Shown here in pieces: positions 15,971-20,217 of a stretch of DNA of 20,217 nucleotides. The notes beneath the pieces were generated by a model that was not told where the DNA came from, did not search any database, and saw nothing but the letters and a program-made list of their open reading frames with translations. The stretch is from RI-92 sp040235555 (GTDB lineage: Bacteria > Pseudomonadota > Gammaproteobacteria > UBA6429 > Thiohalophilaceae), in NCBI GenBank assembly GCA_040235555.1, contig JBECKZ010000116.1:1-20217 (forward strand), given 5' to 3'. Within the stretch, counting starts at the first letter, position 1, and each line of letters opens with the position of its first letter. The position numbers were made by a program, and so were the translations under genes.

Positions 15971-16984
15971 ATGAGTAGCCAGGGCCTGCCACAGATCTCT
16001 ATCGCGATTGCCTCAGACTCCTTACAACAACGTACAAACCTCCGTAAGATCATGGAACAGTCCGGTTTGAACGTAGTATTAAGTGAACCACTGACCCGCC
16101 TGTTTTTGCGTAAACTGGAAAAAACAAATGCGGAAGTCTTGTTACTCGACCTGCACGATGATCAGCCGCATGATGAAGAACTGCTGCATGAAGTCCTGGA
16201 TACAGTTGAGATCCCCATTATCTTTAATGATGTAACGGCGCTAATGGTCAATGAGCCGGTTAAAAACCCCAAGTGGCATCTTAGTCTGATGCGCAAGATC
16301 GCCGAGTCTACCGGCATTGAAGAGTTTGGTGTGTCTGAACCGGCTGTACCTGTCTATCGCGATTTTCCGCTTGCGCCAGCAGATAAAGCAGGCGCGAATC
16401 ATCGCCTGGCACGAAACGTCTGGGTCCTGGGGTCCTCCCTGGGTGGTCCGGAAGCACTCAAACGTTTTTTACGCGCACTGCCTGCGGATATTCCCGCCGC
16501 ATTTATTGTGGCGCAACACCTGGGGTCAAACTTTGTCAGTTTGCTGGCAGAGCAGCTCAATCGCGTGAGCAAATTGAATGTGATGGCCCCCAAAGAGGGC
16601 CATTTGTTCCAACACCGGGATGTGATCGTGTCGCCGGTAGGGGAGCAGCTGATGATTAACCCCATTGGTAATGTCGAGTTGCATGCGCTGGAGGAAAAAT
16701 CCAGCTACTCACCCTCGATAGATCTGGTGATTCGTTATGTCGCAGATCGCTTCGGTAAACAGGCGGGTGTCATTATTTTCAGTGGCATGGGTGATGACGG
16801 TAAGCTCGGTTGTCAGCACATGCTGGCAAAAGGCGGCCAGGTATGGGTACAGACGTCGGAGAGTTGCGTCGTCAGTAGTATGCCAGATAATGTCAGAACG
16901 GTTTGTCAGCCGCAGTTTATCGGTAATCCTGAGCAACTTGCCAAACAACTCGTCAAACATCTCTGCCAACCTGAGGAACACTAG
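15971..16984 (+). CDS. chpB: Chemotaxis methylesterase ChpB (CheB family) with degenerate receiver
   Basis: ChpB should remove methyl groups from PilJ, opposing PilK. From the ATG at 15971 it has 337 residues. The C-terminal esterase domain has the catalytic triad S156 (LGSSLGGPEAL), H183 (VAQHLGSNF) and D276 (SGMGDDG). The N-terminal domain (about 9-115) has a receiver-like layout with D60 (LLLDL). In the acidic pocket only D16 of the usual pair remains (S15-D16), and no conserved lysine is visible, so control by phosphorylation may be lost. An in-frame GTG at 15884 would add 29 residues that do not look like family sequence. The ribosome-binding site of the ATG is also weak, so the start is moderately sure. 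The stop abuts the chpC ATG (TAG ATG). Confidence 0.9.
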   Translation: MSSQGLPQISIAIASDSLQQRTNLRKIMEQSGLNVVLSEPLTRLFLRKLEKTNAEVLLLDLHDDQPHDEELLHEVLDTVEIPIIFNDVTALMVNEPVKNPKWHLSLMRKIAESTGIEEFGVSEPAVPVYRDFPLAPADKAGANHRLARNVWVLGSSLGGPEALKRFLRALPADIPAAFIVAQHLGSNFVSLLAEQLNRVSKLNVMAPKEGHLFQHRDVIVSPVGEQLMINPIGNVELHALEEKSSYSPSIDLVIRYVADRFGKQAGVIIFSGMGDDGKLGCQHMLAKGGQVWVQTSESCVVSSMPDNVRTVCQPQFIGNPEQLAKQLVKHLCQPEEH

Positions 16985-17500
16985 ATGGGTGATGTAACAG
17001 ATTTGACTACACGTGGTAGTAGTGCAGCGGCCCAGAGCCAGCGCCGGCAATACGATGCGATACACTGTCTGTTATTGCCTTTACACATGGATATTGCTCT
17101 GTTGCCCAACGCCGCGGTGGCCGAAGTAATTCCCTATACCGAGTCGGTTGCAGTTGAAGATGCGCCGGACTGGCTGGTTGGGTACATTACCTGGCGTGAA
17201 CGGCGGGTGCCGTTGGTGATGTTTGAGGCTGCCAGCGATGGCGAGGTAGGGCGTATCCACAAGGGGTGCCGGATTGCCGTACTCAACACGCTTAATGGTA
17301 ATAGTGAGCTACCGTATGTCGCCATCGTCATGCAAGGTCTGCCGAGTCTGCAGATTGTGCGCAGCAATATGATTCAATATGCCGACCGGCCGACGATGCA
17401 ACGCCAGTCAATCAAGGCCTACGTCAATCTCAACGGTGTTGCCGCGATTATGCCGGATATCGATGAGCTAGAATCCAGGCTGATGCGTATCCATCATTAG
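16985..17500 (+). CDS. chpC: CheW-like protein ChpC
   Basis: ChpC is the second CheW-like coupler of the Pil-Chp system. It may link other receptors to ChpA. The 171-residue protein has a short polar N-terminus and then a CheW-type domain: CLLLPLHMDIALLPNAAVAE near 28-47, WLVGYITWRERRVPLVMFEA near 63-82, and a C-terminal strand IKAYVNLNGVAAIMPDID. GAGGA at 16973-16977 lies seven bases before the ATG, which directly follows the chpB stop. It is the last gene of the operon. The facing rsmE gene ends 31 bases away, and no clear terminator lies between them. Confidence 0.9.
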   Translation: MGDVTDLTTRGSSAAAQSQRRQYDAIHCLLLPLHMDIALLPNAAVAEVIPYTESVAVEDAPDWLVGYITWRERRVPLVMFEAASDGEVGRIHKGCRIAVLNTLNGNSELPYVAIVMQGLPSLQIVRSNMIQYADRPTMQRQSIKAYVNLNGVAAIMPDIDELESRLMRIHH

Positions 17501-17531
17501 GCTGGCGACGCCACTCTCCCTGACTGACTTT

Positions 17532-18260
17532 TCAATAGTCACCCCACAAGGTCTGCAATGCCGCGCTGATCGCTACCGCTGCGGTCTCCGTGCGCAAAAT
17601 GCGCGGGCCTAGTTGCACGACGCGGAATCCGTGATGACTAGCTTGAATGACTTCCTGTTCACTGAGTCCGCCTTCCGGCCCGATCAGGACGCAGACACTG
17701 GTGGGTGCAGGTTGAATGGCATTTAAGCGCGTGGTACCGCTAGTATCGAACACCAGTTTGCATTCTGCCGAAATACTGGCAATCCATTGGGATATTTCAC
17801 TCACGCCATGTAATGATGGCAGAACACTGCGCCCGCATTGTTCACAGGCACTCACAATAATTCCCTGCCAGTGTTGTCGCCGTGATTGTTCACGTTTGCT
17901 GTCCAGCTTGACCACTGTATATTCGGTCAACAATGGCGTGATACTTTGCACGCCTGTCTCCACCAGTTTCTGGATAGCGTAATCCATGCGTTCGCCCTTG
18001 CTGATACCCAGACCTACATGGAGTTGCAATGGGGACTCTGTCTTCGCATCTACCGCTTGTAACAGTTTAATAACGGCGTGTTTGCCAGCTGAATTGGTCA
18101 ACACCGCTTCATAACTATCGCCCAGACCGTTAAAGATAACCAGGTTTGCCCCTTCGCGCAGACGCAGAACCTTGAGCAGATATTGACTGGCGGCAGCATC
18201 CAACTCGATTTCCTGTTTGTCGCGTAGTGAAATTGCCTGATAGATGCGAGGGACACGCAT
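17532..18260 (-). CDS. rsmE: 16S rRNA (uracil(1498)-N3)-methyltransferase
   Basis: RsmE methylates N3 of U1498 in 16S rRNA using S-adenosylmethionine. The 242-residue protein starts MRVPRIY, typical of the family. An upstream in-frame TTG at 18275 would overlap the bioA stop and adds five residues without support. SPOUT-family motifs are present: GISKGERMDYAIQKLVETGV (85-104), ACEQCGRS (138-145), IGPEGGLS (193-200) and LGPRILRTETAA (217-228), the last two forming the cofactor-binding knot. It follows bioA by about 11 bases in the same direction, so they are probably one transcript. The gene looks intact. Confidence 0.94.
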   Translation of the reverse strand: MRVPRIYQAISLRDKQEIELDAAASQYLLKVLRLREGANLVIFNGLGDSYEAVLTNSAGKHAVIKLLQAVDAKTESPLQLHVGLGISKGERMDYAIQKLVETGVQSITPLLTEYTVVKLDSKREQSRRQHWQGIIVSACEQCGRSVLPSLHGVSEISQWIASISAECKLVFDTSGTTRLNAIQPAPTSVCVLIGPEGGLSEQEVIQASHHGFRVVQLGPRILRTETAAVAISAALQTLWGDY

Positions 18261-18271
18261 GGTCGAACTCG

Positions 18272-19624
18272 TCAAGTGCGGGTGGCGTGGTGGATGCCGT
18301 CAATAGCGGTCTTCGCCATCAGGCGAATCTCATCCTCGCTGATGACGTATGGTGGCATGAAGTAGACCACATTGCCGAGTGGTCGCAATAGCACACCCTG
18401 TTGCAGTCCATGCTGGTAGACCTTGAGTCCGCGCCGTTCCTGCCAGGGGTAGGCTTCACGGGTAGTTTTGTCTTTGATCATTTCGATTGCCAGGATCATG
18501 CCGGTTTGTCGCACTTCCGCGACGTGCGGGTGATCGCGCAATTCCTTGACCGAATCAGCCATGAGTGTGGCAAGTTTGCGATTGTTGTTGATTACATCTT
18601 CGCGTTCAAAGAGATCCAGTGTCGCCAATGCCGCACTGCAGGCAAGCGGGTTACCGGTATAACTGTGTGAATGCAGAAAGGCAGTGAGTTTTTCGTACTC
18701 GGCATAAAATGCCTGATAGATTTGTTCATGGGTGAGTGCAACCGAAAGTGGCAGGTAGCCGCCGGTTAGTCCTTTGGACAGACACATGATGTCGGGCGTG
18801 ATCGCCGCCTGCTCACAGGCGAACAGCGTACCGGTGCGGCCAAAACCGACAGCGATCTCATCGGCAACCAGATGGACATTGAATTCATCACAGGCCGCAC
18901 GCAGGCGTTTGAGGTAGATCGGATCATACATGCGCATGTTGCCGGCGCACTGGACCAGTGGTTCGACAAACACGGCACAGACTTCATCCGCGTGCTGTTC
19001 CAGTGCCTGGCGCATGTGGCTAAACATCTGTTCGCTGTGCTCGCGCCAACTGGTGCCAGGTTCGCGCTGAAAACAATCGGGTGAGGGTACGGTGATCGCC
19101 CGCATCAATAGTGGCTGATAGGTTTCTTTATATAAGGCGACATCACCTACGGCCAGTGCACCCAGGGTCTCACCATGGTAACTGTTACTCAGGGTGATGA
19201 ATTTGGTTTTGCGTGTGTAGCCGCGGTTTTTCCAATAATGGAAACTCATTTTCAGTGCAACTTCGATGGCCGAGGAACCGTTGTCAGCGTAAAAACAATG
19301 CTGCAGGCCGGCGGGTGTAATCCTGGCCAGACGCTCCGATAGCTGGATCACGGGTTCGTGGGTGAAACCGGCGAGAATGACATGTTCCAGTTGTTCCAAC
19401 TGCAGACGAACACGTTCGTTAATATAGGGGTTCGCATGGCCGAAGATATTGACCCACCAGCTTGAAATCGCATCCAGGTACTTTTTACCGTCAAAGTCTT
19501 CCAGCCATACTCCTTTGCCGGATTTGATCGGTATCAGCGGCAGCCACTCGTGGTCTTTCATCTGACTGCACGGGTGCCAGACATGGGCCAGGTCACGTTG
19601 CTTGAGGGAGTTGTTATCGTTCAT
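18272..19624 (-). CDS. bioA: Adenosylmethionine-8-amino-7-oxononanoate aminotransferase
   Basis: BioA transfers the amino group of S-adenosylmethionine to KAPA, giving DAPA, the penultimate step toward dethiobiotin and biotin. From the ATG at 19624 it has 450 residues. The class III aminotransferase layout is clear: HVWHPCSQM (14-22) as in BioA N-termini, ISSWWVNIFGH (53-63), ADNGSSAIEVA (113-123) for phosphate binding, ADEIAVGFGRTG (254-265) with cofactor-contacting D255, and the PLP lysine K284 in SKGLTGGYLPL. The BioA-specific ISSWW and HPC stretches separate it from other class III enzymes. An upstream in-frame TTG at 19657 is possible but not favoured. No other biotin gene is in the window. 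Confidence 0.94.
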   Translation of the reverse strand: MNDNNSLKQRDLAHVWHPCSQMKDHEWLPLIPIKSGKGVWLEDFDGKKYLDAISSWWVNIFGHANPYINERVRLQLEQLEHVILAGFTHEPVIQLSERLARITPAGLQHCFYADNGSSAIEVALKMSFHYWKNRGYTRKTKFITLSNSYHGETLGALAVGDVALYKETYQPLLMRAITVPSPDCFQREPGTSWREHSEQMFSHMRQALEQHADEVCAVFVEPLVQCAGNMRMYDPIYLKRLRAACDEFNVHLVADEIAVGFGRTGTLFACEQAAITPDIMCLSKGLTGGYLPLSVALTHEQIYQAFYAEYEKLTAFLHSHSYTGNPLACSAALATLDLFEREDVINNNRKLATLMADSVKELRDHPHVAEVRQTGMILAIEMIKDKTTREAYPWQERRGLKVYQHGLQQGVLLRPLGNVVYFMPPYVISEDEIRLMAKTAIDGIHHATRT

Positions 19625-19661
19625 TCGCGCACCCGGTGTGACGCTGTAATGAAACAATCTG

Positions 19662-20217
19662 TCAGAGTCCGAGATTGTGCCACAGTGCCAGGGTCGCGGC
19701 AGACTGATTCAGGGTATAAAAATGCAGGCCCGGTGCCCCTGCCTGTAGCAGTTGTTCACACAATGCCGTGACCACCTCTTCACCAAATTGCCGGATCGAT
19801 TCTTTATCATCCCCGAAGGCCTCCAGGCGTTTGCGGATCCAACGTGGGATCTCCGCCCCACACATATCGGAGAATCGCGCCAGCTGAGTGTAATTGGTAA
19901 TGGGCATGATACCCGGCACGATCGGGACGTTCACCCCGCGTTTTTCACATTCATCAACGAAGCGAAAATAGGCATCCGGGTTGAAAAAGTATTGTGTCAA
20001 CGCACTGTTGGCACCGGCATCAATTTTACGTTTGAAGTTGTCCAGATCGGTGAAGGCATTTTTAGCTTGGGGGTGGACCTCGGGATAGGCCGCAACCGAA
20101 ATCTCGAAGTCAGCAACCTCTTTCAGTCCTGCAATCAGCTCGACTGCATTGGCATAGCCGCCCGGATGCGGGGTGTAGTGGCCGCCGCCCTCTGGCGGAT
20201 CGCCGCGCAGCGCCACG
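19662..20217 (-). CDS. metF: 5,10-methylenetetrahydrofolate reductase (N-terminus beyond window)
   Basis: MetF reduces 5,10-methylene-THF to 5-methyl-THF with a flavin, supplying the methyl group for methionine. The window holds the C-terminal 184 codons plus one base; the start lies beyond the right edge. Family motifs are visible: LRGDPP at the edge, FEISVAAYPEVHPQA, KRKIDAGANSALTQYFFNPD, and the substrate-side VPIVPGIMPI. The C-terminus ends with the usual helix GLHFYTLNQSAATLALW. It is followed by bioA after 37 bases on the same strand. Confidence 0.95.
   Translation of the reverse strand, partial: VALRGDPPEGGGHYTPHPGGYANAVELIAGLKEVADFEISVAAYPEVHPQAKNAFTDLDNFKRKIDAGANSALTQYFFNPDAYFRFVDECEKRGVNVPIVPGIMPITNYTQLARFSDMCGAEIPRWIRKRLEAFGDDKESIRQFGEEVVTALCEQLLQAGAPGLHFYTLNQSAATLALWHNLGL

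Noticed and set aside
17501..17531. Terminator between chpC and rsmE
   Set aside because: The only pairing is TGGC/GCCA around three bases (17503-17513) with no T-run on either strand. It is too weak to call.

Overview
The window looks like a chromosomal segment of a gammaproteobacterium. The main reason is gene order. A twitching-type chemosensory cluster (pilG-pilH-pilI-pilJ-pilK-chpA-chpB-chpC) sits between gshB and a TonB3-like gene on one side and rsmE-bioA on the other. As I recall, this is close to the Pseudomonas aeruginosa PAO1 layout PA0406-PA0420. The glutamate-cysteine ligase is the Acidithiobacillus ferrooxidans type (TIGR02049/PF08886), not the E. coli type. That, with moderate base composition, argues against Pseudomonas itself and for another gammaproteobacterial lineage. 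I cannot name the genus.

Left block, minus strand, 5167 down to 1: gshA and gshB (glutathione synthesis) run into apbE (periplasmic FMN attachment) and a NusG-domain-II membrane protein, with overlaps of 17 and 4 bases. A 435-base gap follows, holding a compact 242-base hairpin-rich element with 8-base terminal inverted repeats. After it come a Gx-transporter-family membrane protein and a TonB-family protein that runs off the window. The ApbE, NusG-II and Gx trio resembles the EetA/EetB/ApbE part of extracytosolic flavin electron-transfer loci. It is the best candidate here for a poorly described system.

Middle block, plus strand, 5483-17500: eight tightly packed Pil-Chp genes. The expected flow is PilJ (receptor) with PilI/ChpC (CheW-like couplers) to ChpA (hybrid histidine kinase of about 2000 residues), then to PilG and PilH (single-domain receivers that control pilus extension and retraction motors and cAMP). 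PilK (methyltransferase) and ChpB (methylesterase) act in adaptation. The pilus structural and motor genes are not in the window. The striking anomaly is an in-frame TGA at codon 36 of pilJ, just after its first membrane segment. The rest of the frame is fully open.

Right block, minus strand, 20217 down to 17532: metF (5' end outside the window), bioA and rsmE. The gene order is compact, and all three products make or consume one-carbon or S-adenosylmethionine currency. This block converges on chpC with only about 31 bases between them.

The divergent region between gshA and pilG (5168-5482) is AT-rich. It holds a consensus -10 box and several short repeats that look regulatory. I saw no tRNA, rRNA, CRISPR array, transposase or phage gene.
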